A stretch of DNA of 64,000 bases from Mya arenaria (GCF_026914265.1 NC_069135.1:10638887-10702886), one strand, 5' to 3'; shown: positions 38,525-51,330, counted from the first letter of the stretch. A program made the numbers and translations. Notes: a model not told the origin generated them from the letters alone.

Positions 38525-39710
38525 CTAAAAATTACAACAGAAATTTGGATAAACAACTACAATTGTGTCAATAGGACATCGCATGAATGCCGCAATGGAA
38601 TATGATTGACACACAATTGATTTCCATGATACGCAGTATGATTAATACACATCACAGAACAGTCTTCACCCAATATTTAGTGTGACTGACAAGGATGTTC
38701 TGTCAGACCTTCTGCCCTTCCCTCGAGACCAAACAAGTATGAGCAAATTTTTAGCAACTTGCATTTTTAACTTATTCTATATGATAGTTATAAATTCATA
38801 ATTATATATATACAGGACTTTATGATTTATTCAATCTAGAAATTGTTGCAAGTTGTTATTGACATACTTCCAGTTAGGACCGTCAACCCTTCTGACAATT
38901 AACATTTATTTATAGATTATTAGTGTTCTTCTGAAAATGCGCCATAGAGTAAAAAAAAATTAAAGGGCGCTTAAGAAGATGTAGAAAGAGGATGACTAGG
39001 GTGCTCAATTTTCGCAGGATGTTCCTACTTTGTACCTTCAAAAATTTAATGCTTGGATTAACAGCTGATAAAAGTTTATAGTTGTATAAAGCCCTGCTAA
39101 TCATAATGGAGCTTGCCAGAGATGACCCAGTAAATACATGTACTATTGTGCCAATTGGTTCATACAAACAGCACAGGTGAAACATTTCTCAGGTAATTCC
39201 AGCAATAAAAATAGACATAAGAATAGGGATTACGTATTCACTTTCGGTTTGGACAGAAAATTGTATTTAAACATATAAGCTGTCAAGCCTGAATTGTCTT
39301 TAATATCTTTACAAATTTTCAGTCAAACCATCCATCCTATATGATTATCTGTATGCATGACCATTTGTGATCTACCAAACAGTGTATTAGAAGTTTGACA
39401 CTGAATACTTTCAGACTGAAACCTAACTGGCAGAACAGATCATTGCCACAAAATTATTTGCAGCTTGCAGCCATTTAAATTAGTCTTTTGGATGAAAAAG
39501 CCGGAATTCATATAATTCTGCTTGTCATTTCATTTTTGCACAAGCCCTTCTGAATAAAACCCAGAATTTGAGCAAGTCTGGAAAGCATTTTACCAGTGCA
39601 GGGCTTGCGGGCTTGTGCTTATTTCGACCACTGAGCTTTTAGATGGAGAGCAGATGATAAAGCTCATCACAAATATGGCCACAGGTGCTTGTCACATTGC
39701 CTGGATACAG

Positions 39711-39712
<2 letters not shown>

Positions 39713-39750
<38 letters not shown>

Positions 39751-39819
39751 TTTTGTCAAGATAGTGAATATATGTCATTTTAAAAACACAATTTCCACAA
39801 TTTTTCATGAAAAAAGATA

Positions 39820-39884
<65 letters not shown>
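39713..39884. repeat. Two (AT)n microsatellites
   Basis: AT dinucleotide runs at about 39713-39740 and 39820-39883, the first followed by a poly-T run. An open frame through them encodes only alternating Tyr/Ile and is not a gene. Confidence 0.95.
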
Positions 39885-39893
<9 letters not shown>

Positions 39894-40659
39894 GGTGAAC
39901 ATGTGCAAAAATTCATCAATCCAAACAGACCTAATCAATAGAATAATCATAGTTCCTAAAATATTGGAGATAATCTAATAATTTTTACACTTATGATAAG
40001 GTATGATTTCCATCTAAAAGAAAAATATAACTTTTATGCTAGTTAGATTGACCTTTACGGCATATTCAAACAAAATGCACCGACCAGAAACTGAAATTTG
40101 CCATTACGAAAGAACCGGGAGGTTGAGAAACAATGGCTTTTTCCACCCTAAAACACGTTAAATACAGACTGACATGCAAACTTTGTGCATGCATTACAAA
40201 GAGAAGCTTGAAATATCATTCCTACCGTTGAAACTCGTTGAGTAAGACGCGTATTTATCCAAACGTTTATTTGTAGCAGTATTTCTACTTTCACTTTGAA
40301 TCACCCTCTTGCAATTTTGACCTTGAACGCGCAGTCGGCTATGTCTTAAATGCAAGAAGCGTTTTCATTGGACGGCTTCCATCGACTTTCCTTGTTTTAA
40401 ATGACGTAATTGGAAAAGCATTCAAATGTTGTCCAAAGTGACAATTGACTAATGCACCAGTCAATTGTAACCACGGCCCCCAGGTCCAGGAAATAGCAGG
40501 GACTTTGACTTTCAGTCCAGCCAAGCAGGGGTGTAGAAATAAACCGATTACTTTAGCATCTTCACCCGGCTATTTTCCCCGCATCAGCAAAAATAAAATC
40601 TGTTATTTTTGTCATGTTTCAATGTTTACATCCGTTTAAAACCCCGATTGTTGGTATGG

Positions 40660-40843
40660 TTTATTTTGGTTTCCGCGCGTCGGGCTACAATACAGCATAA
40701 GCTCGATATGTGACGTCATTAGTCACATTCCCCTCTGGGATGTTTTCAAGTACTAGGTTTGGGTTTCCCAGCGTTCCGAATACAATAACATTAGCTCAAT
40801 ACATGACCTCATTAGTCGCATCCCCCTACTGGAGATGTTTTGA
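40660..40843. repeat. ~95-bp direct duplication, one copy with a CRE octamer
   Basis: Two diverged copies share TTAGTCACATTCCCC or a variant, and GGGATGTTTTCAAG or a variant (about 40665-40750 and 40757-40843). The first contains GTGACGTCATTAG, a full CRE octamer; the second has TGACCTCA. Confidence 0.6.
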
Positions 40844-41744
40844 AGTTAAATATATTTGCAAAGCAATGTAGGGTGAAAAAAGAATACATTTTTTTCCAGA
40901 CACCAAAAAGCACAGTAAGTTTGCAATATGAAGTTGTCTGGCCTTCTGTTAGTCCTATTACCATTTACACAACAGTCCTCATTCCTTTTTGTATATGCGT
41001 GTAACCCGGGTGTAAACAAAATGAAACAAGCTTGCGGTGATGTCACTGCTAAATATAATTCATTAATTAGATGAATTTTACATGTACCTTTGGTGAAATT
41101 TTGTACGCTTTAAACGTCACAAAGTGTCCAGATATTTCTTTTGGTTGTTAAGACGGAATAAGTAAGCTGAAGGTGAAATATCTAGAACCACAGAAAATGA
41201 AGTTAGATGTTTAATTTTCAGAGGATCAGAGTGATTCAGTGGCTGAAAGTGTATAATTTGTAGAGAAGAAATTACATATACTATAAGGAGGGAATTGCTA
41301 GCAAATGGCAAGGCACGTGGTCTGGAATATTATAATATTATCCTGAATCTGAATTTGACAGTAAATTGGTTTAGGTAGCCCTCACTGGTGGGGGGATTGG
41401 GGTAGTACTCAGATTCAGTACCATATTCAAGTACATTTATGTTAAGGTTCCCGATTACAAAATAAACATGCACCAGAAGACTAGAAATTGTGGTTAATAA
41501 AGGCTTAAATTCATCCCACAAGGGGCGTTGCCCTCTTGACCCATACTGGGCGAGGACACCCGGACCCCCCCCCCCCCGCCTACTTTTGAGATATTCCATG
41601 GTACTTGAAGCCCGGGCAAAATCCCCGCCCTGTGGTGACGAACTGCTGGTTAAACCCCCGCCAAATGCCCCCTTACCCCAGGGACCCTTGGTAAGGCCCG
41701 ACCCTGGTAAGGCCCATTCCCCACTATATTTGGTGCGAATACCA

Positions 41745-42143
41745 AACCACTGCATTCATCTGGCACTGCGGGGCCAAAGGTAAAAACACGGCCCATTTCC
41801 CCGGCTACGGAGCAGGAGGTCTTGGGTTCGATCCCAGGCTGAGTCATACCAAAAGACGTTAAAAAATGATACAAGTAGCTCCCTTGCCTGGCGCTCGGCA
41901 TTTAAAGGATAGTGCTTGGAAAAGTGGTGTACTCAGTACTGGTTTAACCCAGGAAAGTATGTAAAAGAACCAAGGGGTCTCTTCGAAAAGATCTAGGGTA
42001 TCGCATCCGGACTTCCTTGTACCCCACCACTGTCTCTTCAGCGTGCTGTACCTTCAGCAAAAACAAAAGGACCCCGTTGGAAATAAGGGCTTGCACTTTC
42101 ATGGGTTATCCTTGCCCTCAAGGTCTAAAGAAATACAATTTTA
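41745..42143 (+). mobile_element. tRNA-derived SINE
   Basis: Has a consensus B box GGTTCGATCCC at 41825-41835, a long non-tRNA body with GTACTCAGTACTGGTTTAAC and GTGCTGTACCTTCAGCAAAA, and a 3' part near AAGGTCTAAAGAAATAC. The open frames across it on both strands are not genes. Confidence 0.7.
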
Positions 42144-45100
42144 CATACATACATTAGTAATGTGTTTAAAACCAAAACTCAGACAAGTAGAGACTTGCAA
42201 ATAAGAATTTATTAATAGGTAGTACATCTGAAACGAGGAAGCCCGTATTATAACGTGTTTATTCTTCCAACGATAGCATTCTATTTTTCTTAATAATTTT
42301 GAACATACATCTAACTTTTTCTTGAAGCTTTTGGCTTTGACGTTTGAAGCAGCCGCCATCATGAAAAATCTAAACATACAGACGCATTATTCTTTAAGGT
42401 TACACTCAACTATTAAAATAAGCAATAAAATTCCCTGCAGAGTTAAGACATTGCCGTTACCTAACTTTTTCATTATTATGACACACTTGATATAAACTCA
42501 ATTTTGACACCACTAGTAAGGGAGAGAAACTCCTATTGTTTAAATGCACAAATCGTGCACAGTGCCTGAACTACGTGATAGTGTAAAGAGCCTTTAGGGA
42601 AATTGTGCCTCCGGAATAGACGGTATTAATATGAACATGTAGTTATAAACACACAATAGACATTGTTGAAACATACCTATTAGATCTGTTCAACACAATT
42701 TATGACCTTGTTTCCGCCTATATGGAGTATAGGAATATAGTTACCCCGATGCACAAAAAGGATAAAAATGAGTGTAATTACTATAGAGCTATAACACTAT
42801 CAAACAGCCACAGTAAAATATTCGTAAATATTCTGACAAAGAGACTGATATGCTTGTGTGAAATCAAGACGTTATTTATGAGTCGCAGGCAGGCTTAAGA
42901 AAAAAGTATACAACTTAATATTTTTAATTTACAAGCCAGGTGGTACAAAAATATTTACCTAAAAAGGGCGGTCGTTTCTACGTATTTTACGACGACTTTC
43001 TAAAAGCAATACGTTGATGGTTACTTACACAATGCAGTATGGCAGTTCATGAACAGAGCTGGAATTCGTGGGAAATTCATAGATATTTTCAAACCAATGT
43101 ATGGACAACTTGAATTGTGTATAAAACTCTCTGGTGGATTAATTGAACGACTACTACCCCTGTGAAATAGGGACCAAACAAGGATGTACATGTGTCTCGT
43201 CGCCCGGAATATTTTCACTCTTAATGAATGATCATATAAAGGTACTCAATAAAAAATCACCAAATTGAATCTACGTAACAACTAGAGGAGATGGGGATTT
43301 GTATGCATGTATATTTGCCGATGATGTTGCTAGTTTAGCTGATACAGTCCGAAATCTACGAGCTCAAACTCACCTTTTCGATAGTTTTTTTTCGGAAAGC
43401 ACTGGTATGAAAAAAGGACCATTCAAAAGTAATGCTATTTCGAAAAAGGGGCCCGTTGCGGTATTATGAAAGATGGTACTACCGGGAAATACAACTTGAA
43501 GTTGACTGTCGTCAAATAAGTACATCGACTCTTTCTTACGCCTAAACTAAGATGGACTATATGACAACCGACCTTCATTCAAAACAAGCAATGAAAGCAA
43601 TTTCAGTTATACCTCGCCAAAAAAATCCTTTTGGTCATTTTCATATCAAAGATGCGTTTAAGGTAACACACCCCTAATGGGCATCATTCAAAACTATGAT
43701 CAGCTTGAATATTTCTTAATGTGTGTCATTTCCTGGGGTCAAAAACAAAATTTAAAAGAAAGTGACCGTCAAATAACAATTTCATTTAAATTTGAATAAC
43801 CCTACCCCCATTTCAGAATTTTCGTAAAAAACGACATCATACGAGAGACAAGAAAAATCCTTTATTTCATTCATTTTTCAACATTTTGGTAATAACTTGG
43901 TATCAGAGTAACAAGAAATATATTTGTTTTCAGAAATGATACAATATTGATCACATCACCAACAAATAGAATCATAATGTACTGAAATAGCCATATGGTA
44001 TTTCAATTTAACATACTGTTTTGACCGCGAAGAATTGGAACTTCGAAGTTAAAAAGCAAAATCAACAAGTTATAGAAATACTCATGACCTGTTCTTTTTT
44101 AATAATTTTCTTTGATCTTTTTGGAACATTATGCCAAAAAATAAAAATGTTTTACCGTCTCATTTAAAAAAATAGAGTTTGTAATTCCCAACCACCCATT
44201 TCAGCCGTGCCTGCAAGATATAAAATCTTCAAAGAAGCTTATATTTATGTGTAGAAATGTATTTAATTACTTTTTAATGAAAATACAATATTAACTTCTG
44301 TAAAAAAGTAAGCTAATGAAAAAAAAGAAGAAGAAAAAATGTGCTTCTGGCTGGATTCGAATCACTACCTTTAAACCCACAAAAGATTTGTAGTTCTGTG
44401 CTTAACAACATAGCGTCGCTTTCGGACGTAAATGGCGTAACTCAATTTTGGCGCTAAAAGGACTTATCTCACGAATCCATTCATAATATAAGACCGCGTC
44501 CCGTGCAAAAAAGTGAATCTCTTAACCAATTATAAACGTAAATATGACACATGTGGCAAAATTACTAAAATTCATTGGACAAAAAATAGTTCGGCGAATA
44601 TTGCCTATCTCGTAATCAAAATACCCGGCACTCATGAACATGGTTGACGATGCCTTTCAACGACATTTTACACTTCGTGGTAAGTTTTAAGTGCAAAGTT
44701 AAGGTTTATTTTAGTGCCAGTAGATGATTTACTAAATCTCCGAAGTCTTAACGCTTATTCATGAATAATTTTTGGCCTTTTTAGAATTTGTCATTGGTTT
44801 AACTCGATTATTTTTCAATGAATGATTTCACGTGTAAATATTTTCTATGCTAGTATGAAAACATGCATCAACATTTATGTTAACTGAAAATTAATGCCCT
44901 TATGTATATAAATTTAATGATTGTTTTTGAGAAAGGTAATTTTCGTTCAGTTGAAAAGCCTTCTTGGTAAATATTATTAAGATACGCCATTTTCTTAAAT
45001 TGATATTTCCTCATTTAATTTTTGAATTTTTCTAAATTTGGGTAATACAATAAAGCCAAATTTCGAACACACAGTTTGTCATAAAGGAGAAGAGTATTGT

Positions 45101-45207
45101 TTGATGTTTGTATTTGGAATTGAACATTTATAAAGCATTTAGTTTCATTATTGCCTTGCACTTCATTCGTTTTGTCATATTTTTTAAGCAACCAACGTGA
45201 TCCTGCA

Positions 45208-45916
45208 ATGTCCTTACTGCAATTACCAGAGTGTGTAATAGTGCAAATTCTTGAGTATATAGATATCGATACTCTTTTACATGGTGTAGATAGAACATGC
45301 AAATATCTGCATGAAGTTATACATAACAATTCACGTTTGTGGAGACATATTTCTACTGATGGACCCATAATTGCGGATAAGAATCAATTGAAAAGTATCC
45401 TCAAACATGCATCGTGTTTTGAAGAATTTTTGATACCCTATGGACAACTTACTTGTCATCAAGCTGAGATCGATGTTCCTGTTTACAACGTCTCTCTGTA
45501 ATGCGAAACACCTTTATTGGCTAGATATATCGGATTGTGAAGTGTCAACATTGTGTTTTCTGAATTTTTTACCAAGTTTAGAAATTTTGAATGTTTCTCA
45601 TTGTACTAACTTGGTTGACGTTGACTTTGAAGTTATTGAAACTTGTGATAAACTAGACCAAGTATTTATTTCATTCAATGATGTTCATCCTGAAACAATT
45701 GTCAGATGTTGTTCAGAGCTTAGTCTTATAGTGCTAGACTGTTCAGGTATAAAATTACGCCTTAGTGACATTCAAGACTTGCTAACACCAACTCTGATGC
45801 AATTCCATCTCTCTCTTCATAACGACGAAGATGAAGCTATCTTCCGTGATTTAGTCAGACCTTTCGGTTCTTTGTCAACTCATTTATATAAAAGCATTTA
45901 CAATGTCTTACTATAG
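45208..45916 (+). pseudogene. F-box/leucine-rich-repeat protein carried by the transposon, one frameshift
   Basis: F-box proteins are substrate adaptors of SCF ubiquitin ligases. From ATG 45208 the frame reads LLQLPECVIVQILEYIDI and continues to NNSRLWRHI, a recognisable F-box near the N-terminus. It stops at 45501, but a frame shifted by one base continues the protein with CNAKHLYWLDISDCEVSTL, FLPSLEILNVSHCTNL and LSLIVLDCSGIKL, which are LRR-like. The two frames overlap near 45490, so a one-base indel is the simplest explanation; a very short intron is less likely. The C-terminal frame overlaps the transposase start by 14 bases. It lies inside the element boundaries on the same strand as the transposase. 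No known transposition role; it may be captured host cargo or an established element gene. Confidence 0.7.
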
Positions 45917-47843
45917 AATACAGGGATCTTTAGTGTCTGATTTGAGTGATAACAATTGTACTACAGATCAGAACAACAACAACGAAAGCCTTTTGAAACT
46001 TTTAGAAGATTCTGATGACACTGAATCGTACTATGACGACGATGTCCGTGATCCGGATTGGAATCCTGTAAATAGTGCCATATCTGATACTGAAGAGATT
46101 CAGATTGACCACGAAGAGATTATTGAATCAGAGCAAGATAACAATGGCGCGGTAAAAAGGAGTTCGATCAATCTGAAAGAGTTAAATAAAAGTAAACGTA
46201 TGAAGGGGGAGAAATACCTTGGCGTTCAAAAGAACACTGATGGTGTGAAAACATATTGCGTCGAACGCAAAGAGCGCTTAATAAGTCCAAGTAATGGCAC
46301 AAAAAGGTGTGAAAAAAGCAGACAATGCTCTCTTCTACAAGAGGAGGACAGACAGGCCATTTTTGAAACGTTTTGGCACCAAATGACATGGCAGGAAAAA
46401 CGCCTATATGTTACGGGGCTTATAGAGAGAAGAGAAGTTGCACAACGTACAACTGAAGGAAATAGCAGGCGCAACTTTTCTTACAAATATTACCTACGGA
46501 ATGGTCATCTTAGAGTCCAGGTGTGTAAGAACTTATTCACTGCTACATTAGGTTTAAGTGAAAAAACTGTTCTTAACTGGACTAATGAAGCAACGTTTGC
46601 TGTGCCCAAACCAGAAGGGCAACGACGAAAAGGTGTCAACACGGAATTTGCTACAAGGAGGGACACAGCACGAGAATATTTGTCATCGCTACCATAGGTG
46701 CCTTCGCACTATTGTCGATCTACCACAACCAAATCGTACCTAGAGCCATTATTTCAAAGCTTAAACCAGTTATATAACGAGTATCAGAAGGATTGTAAAG
46801 AGAAGGGTACGACTCCCTACCACAAAACTGGATTTATTGAAATGTTCAAAGACATGAACTTATCCTTGTGGCAGCCAAAGAAAGACCAATGTGACAAGTG
46901 TTGCGAACACAAAGCAAATAATCTAGACGAAGACATTTATCAAGCCCACATACTAAAGAAAAACGAAGCTAGAGAAGCAAAACAGGCAGACAAAGAAAAG
47001 GCGAAGCACGATTCAACAACGAAATTGTTTACCATTGACTTACAAAGTCTTTTAGTATGTCCCAAGTTGAACGCTAGCTCCTTGTACTACAAGATGAAAC
47101 TGTCTTGTCATAACTTTACAATATATGACATGACAACGGCAAGTGCCACTAACTACTTTTGGCATGAAGGAGAAGGAAAACTAAATGCAAATTGTTTTGC
47201 GTCGTGTTTAGTTGATTATTTAGAGACATTAGATCTTTCGATTGTCAAAACAATTATCATTTACAGTGATGGATGTACATATCAGAACAGAAACTGTATT
47301 ATGTCCAACGCCCTGCTATTATTTGCAACAAAGCACAATGTGGTGGTGGTGCAGAAATACTTAGAAAGGGGTCATACACAAATGGAGTGTGACTCTGTAC
47401 ACTCCGTAATTGAACGCAGTGTAAAAAAGAAGCCCATTTTTGTACCCCAAAACTATGTAGAAGCCATAGAACAGGCCCACGGTAAGCAGCCGATTATGGT
47501 CAAATATGTAGACCATACATTTTTCAAGGAGTTCAGTGCTTTGACGTATTACTCATCGATACGACCAGGCTGTGGTGCAAAGGTGACTGACATTCGGGTT
47601 TTGAAATATAATACGGACGGATCCATTGCGTACAAATTAAACCACTCTGACGAATTTGGCGATATACCCAAACCTCGAAGCAGCAGGGTTGCCAATCCCT
47701 CTATTTCCGACAGGGTAGAAAATCTGTATAGTCACCGGCTTTCCATCAGGAAACAGAAGTATGAGCACCTTCAACAGCTAAAATCTGTGATTCCGCGCGA
47801 TTATCACAGCTTCTATGACACACTTTTACATACTAAGACGTAG
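45903..47843 (+). pseudogene. DDE-type transposase with one in-frame TAG
   Basis: The first part (45903-46697, 264 codons) ends in TAG. The same frame runs straight on to 47843 for a further 381 codons, starting at VPSHYCRSTTTKSYLEPL, so one nonsense codon interrupts a ~646-aa protein. The N-terminal part is acidic, then basic and DNA-binding-like (RRNFSYKYYLRNG, VCKNLFTATLGLSEKTVLNW). The second part has a Cys cluster QCDKCCEH (residues 64-71 of that part), FTIDLQ (D114), IIIYSDGCTYQNRN (D191) and YLERGHTQMECDSVH (D232), then IE (E239). These are plausible RNase-H-fold catalytic acids. The YSDG..QNRN and GHTQMECDSVHS motifs recur in transposase-like proteins of insects and cnidarians that I know mostly as uncharacterised. 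Superfamily assignment is uncertain. Confidence 0.75.
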
Positions 47844-49807
47844 TAACAGTTTGCTATGACTATCTTCAAGTTATTTTTAATGTGGTTTTGCATTTGGTAT
47901 AACCGTATTTGCCACAATCTTTAGGATTTATAGATTCTCGGGATGTGTGCTTTATCTATACACTCTATTATTGTGTTGTCACAAAGACGTTTGCCTTCAC
48001 AAAATATGTTTTGTTTTTCCACAAACATGTTTTCGTGCGTGTATAAGTATGACAAGATTTTCACCATGCTGTTTGTTCTTAAACGTAAAATGCATTTAAT
48101 TTTCATACACTTTGCTGGTATTTGTATTTGTCTCAGTAAGACTTTTAAACTATTTAGTGATGTCTTTAAGAAGTTTGCACTTACAACATGGTTGTTAATC
48201 TGAATACACAAATATGCGATAAACCTTTTTCGCCAGTAAGTGTATAATACATGTACTTAAAGACAGGTTTTTCACCATGTTGTTTGTTCTTTGGCAAAAG
48301 TACCTTTGCCTCAACGTTTAAATATAATAGACTATGCTGTTTGTTGTGTGTGTCTAGGTAAGAATTTATCTGTACATGTATGTGATAGTGATGTCTTTAA
48401 AAGTTGATATTACAACAATTTGTTTAACCCCCAACCACAAACATGTAATTTACATGTTATCGTAAAATGGATATGATTCCTTCTAACAATTATGAGCAAA
48501 GTCATCTAAGAATAGGGCATTTTAATTAATTTTGTTTTATATAGTTCATTGTTTTATTTCTGTTCAAGATTGAGAATTGAAAGGTTTTGTTGTTGTTGTT
48601 GTTTTGCCATGCATTCATAACAGTAAACATTTATTATGTAGATTTTGTAAATCATGGACAACATTGATATGGTATATCAAAATGAAACTACGTTGTTTTA
48701 GTGCAATAAATATGCAAAGAAACTGTACATTATTGTAGATTTGGGTTTGATGAATGTTCATTATTTTACATATCTCACTACAAAACGAGCAAATAAAGAC
48801 AGAAACATACCTAACTCAAAACTTGCAAAATTCAGATGCAAAAGAAACAATTTCAACAAAGCTATATTAATTGTACTATATTTTGAACATTATATTATAA
48901 TATGAGCGTTTTTCGGTAAAAACTTTTTTTTTTTTTTTTTAGTTTTTTCTATCTCCTGAAAAAAGCGTTTTTTTGAGTTAGGCCTTTTTCGTCCGAAAGC
49001 GGCGATAGGCTAACGCATTACTATTGGAGAGTTTCAAGTGGAGGTTTTCATTTAGGGCCCGGTGTGCTACTTTAAACTATTCGGCTCTATGATAATGCTG
49101 ATTTTATGTTACTCGTCAGAATTTTGGGGATGCACATACTGCCAATACATAGAAAAAGTGCATTTTCACTTCTATAAGAAACTGTGTGGGCTTAATAGAA
49201 CAGCGGCAAACTTATTTGCTCTGACCGAGTGTAGTAGACCACTAAGGCTGACAATTTATTTTGTGTAAGATATGGTATAAAAGAATTATACACATGACCA
49301 GCAATAGATCTCCACGTCAGTGTTTCATAATTCTTTTGAATATGGACAATGCAGGTCGTATTAGATGGGCAAAACACCTTAAAAGTGTTATATTTGAACA
49401 CGGCTTTGGATACGCATGGACAGCTCTAGCTGTTGGCCAGCCAAACATATTCATGAAAATATTCACGAACCGGTTGAAAGACTGATCCCTACAAAATTGC
49501 ATGCATGTTTTGCAGTCGTCACCACAATCTGAACATATATCAAACTATTCTGGATCCAGGGTAATAATTTTCAATAGACCTACCATATCCATAGAAGATT
49601 TGTTTTGCAAACTTTAGATGCTCAGGACATATATACGTTTATGATAGATAGCCGCCAAATAATGTAATAAGAGCTATTATAAGATAATGGGCTGTAATGG
49701 TATTTTGAAAGTAATTATTAAACCCCTTTAAATATATATTAACTCTAAACAGAGTTCAGATTCAAGTGTATATACATTTTATACTCTCAAGGTTAAGGTC
49801 ATTTTAA

Positions 49808-50152
49808 AGCTGCACTCTCACGGATTGAACGTTTTGACACCCTTTGTATTTTTTGTCTTGGAACGAGCCATTTTATATGAAAATGCATGGAAACTAATGA
49901 TATAAGACTGCTAAATAAAATCAGATCGCAGATTTTCATAGTTTAGTTAATTTTTTTTATGTTTTATGTATTTTTTTTTAAACCGTTAGTAAAGCTTTTA
50001 GCCATATATCATCAATTTTCGACGGAAATATGAAAATCTGCGATCTGATCTTTTGTTAGCAGTCTTCTTTTACTAGTTTGCAGATATTTACGCAAAAATG
50101 GCTTATTTCAAGACAATAAGTTGCCAAAACAGTAAATCTGTGAGTGTGCAAA
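49808..50152. mobile_element. Foldback (long-TIR) MITE
   Basis: The left end AAAGCTGCACTCTCACGGAT and the right end (inverse TTGCACACTCACAGATTTAC) form long inverted arms. Inner arms also pair: AGATCGCAGATTTTCATA against TATGAAAATCTGCGATCT, and AGACTGCTAA against TTAGCAGTCT. TTAA-like bases border the left end but not clearly the right. No coding capacity. Confidence 0.7.
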
Positions 50153-51330
50153 AAAATAATAAATGTATATCCAGCTTATAAATATATATATTCCAACATG
50201 AATTGCTACGCATGTTATTTTAACATTTTGTTTTGAATGCACCCTATATTTGCTGTTACCATGGAGATATTCAAAATGGCTTACCAACAGTCAATGTCCA
50301 AAATTAGCTAAAATGATAAAAACAGATGGCTGTAATAAATTGCCAGTTCAGTAAAAATGTAATGTTTAAATATAAGCGTGAATATTCTCGTGGATATATT
50401 TTTTCTCATAATTAATGTTCTTCAAATATAACATAAACTACTTCAAGGTCAAGGTAAAGCTTATTTTAAGGTCAAATAATGAAATATATTCAAAAATAGA
50501 TTTTTCCTGTAATACTGTTCATTTTTTATATTTATGTGTACTTTGTGTCATAAAAGGGTGGCAGAATTGCAAATTGTATGGTTCTTCTTTTTCACCAATA
50601 TTATAATGTAAAGGGTTTTCATTTTGTTGTAAACGCCAAGGTTTTATACCATTGCAGAGTGCCAAAGGTGGTCTTAATTGCTGCAAGAGTCTTTATAATA
50701 AGGCAAATTGTGCAAGTGTTACACTATAAGTCTTAGTCACTAGTATATCTAAATGCATGGCATGCACCTATTTCATAGTGTATTCATGTTACCATGCATA
50801 AATAATCTCTTCAATGTCAAGGCCAAGTTCATTTTAAGGTCAAAATACCAAAAATACGCAAAATTCTTGTATCTTTAAGATATCTTGTCAATTTGCTTTA
50901 AATTTACTTTGGCATGTTAATTTACAACGTGATTGCAGAACTGGTTATCATGAATATATATTTTTATTATTATTTCAATATTAGGTCAGTTTTCAGAGAA
51001 AAGTATCCGAGTTTCTTTAAACGATTTGGTGCCCAACCATTACAAGTTGCATAATGAAAGTGCAGAAGTTTTCCCATTAAATTGTTGACTATATAGCTAT
51101 GTCTGAATACACGCAGTGTTTCTATTTTATATCATACTTAAATATACAAACTAACCCACAGAACAAACCACATAACGGTCAAGATCAAAGTGATTCTAAG
51201 GTCATAATACAAAATCGTACTATGTTGGAGTGTTTTCTTTGTTTTCGTCTATAAATTGACTCCGAAATCTCAACGGTAACCAGTGGGCGGATCCTAACCA
51301 TACACTAACTGTAGTCAAGTAAATAAACTT
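50153..51330. other. AT-rich intergenic sequence
   Basis: No gene recognised. A motif like TCAAGGTCAAGG followed by TTATTTTAAGGTCAAA recurs near 50443, 50815 and 51176 with drift, indicating an old ~370-bp repeat. Confidence 0.4.

Larger units (their letters stand above)
38525..41744. other. HAUS7 upstream region with AT microsatellites and a short duplication
   Basis: Should hold the missing first exon and promoter of the HAUS7-like gene, not identified. Contains two long AT runs, a ~95-bp duplication near 40.7 kb, and a run of about 14 C near 41566. No other gene recognised. Confidence 0.4.
43662..49071 (+). mobile_element. 5.4-kb DNA transposon encoding an F-box/LRR protein and a DDE-type transposase, TTAA duplication
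   Basis: Inserted in the LINE relic with TTAA at both junctions (43658-43661, 49072-49075). Terminal inverted repeats are imperfect: left GGTAACACACCCCTAATGGG, right inverse AGTAGCACACCGGGCCCTAA. A second inverted pair lies inside: 44411-44446 (GCGTCGCTTTCGGACG) and 48973-49007 (inverse CGCCGCTTTCGGACG). The outer-to-inner distance is about 750 bases on the left but about 60 on the right, so the left arm probably took an insertion near 43.7-44.4 kb. TTAA targets are known for piggyBac, Kolobok and Sola3. The protein does not look like piggyBac; a Sola-like or uncharacterised superfamily is my best guess. Confidence 0.8.
42690..49490 (+). pseudogene. Decayed LINE reverse transcriptase, split by a DNA transposon
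   Basis: The left part, 42690-43661, shows scattered RT matches in several frames: IVTPMHKKDKNECNYYRAIT, AGIRGKFIDIFKPMYGQLEL and FADDVASLAD. The right part, from 49072 to about 49490, starts with LFGSMIMLILCYSSEFWG. The two join exactly: the left part ends KDAF plus AA, and the right part continues A-CTA-TTC (K-L-F). It resembles the LINE at 60.5-63.7 kb (LFDKLVKPILFYGCEVWG). Many frameshifts and stops are present, so it is not functional. Confidence 0.8.

Noticed and set aside
39692..39919. 75-residue protein rich in Tyr-Ile
   Set aside because: Translation of AT microsatellites.
40228..40300. Candidate first exon of the HAUS7-like gene ending ACG then GTAGGA
   Set aside because: The required frame has an upstream stop and no ATG, and its residues do not resemble HAUS7.
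41330..41901. Pro/Gly-rich open frames on both strands
   Set aside because: GC-rich patch with a poly-C run overlapping a SINE; composition explains the openness.
45903..47843. piggyBac transposase, suggested by the TTAA target
   Set aside because: The motifs seen (YSDGCTYQNRN, GHTQMECDSVH) are not those of piggyBac, so only the target site is shared.
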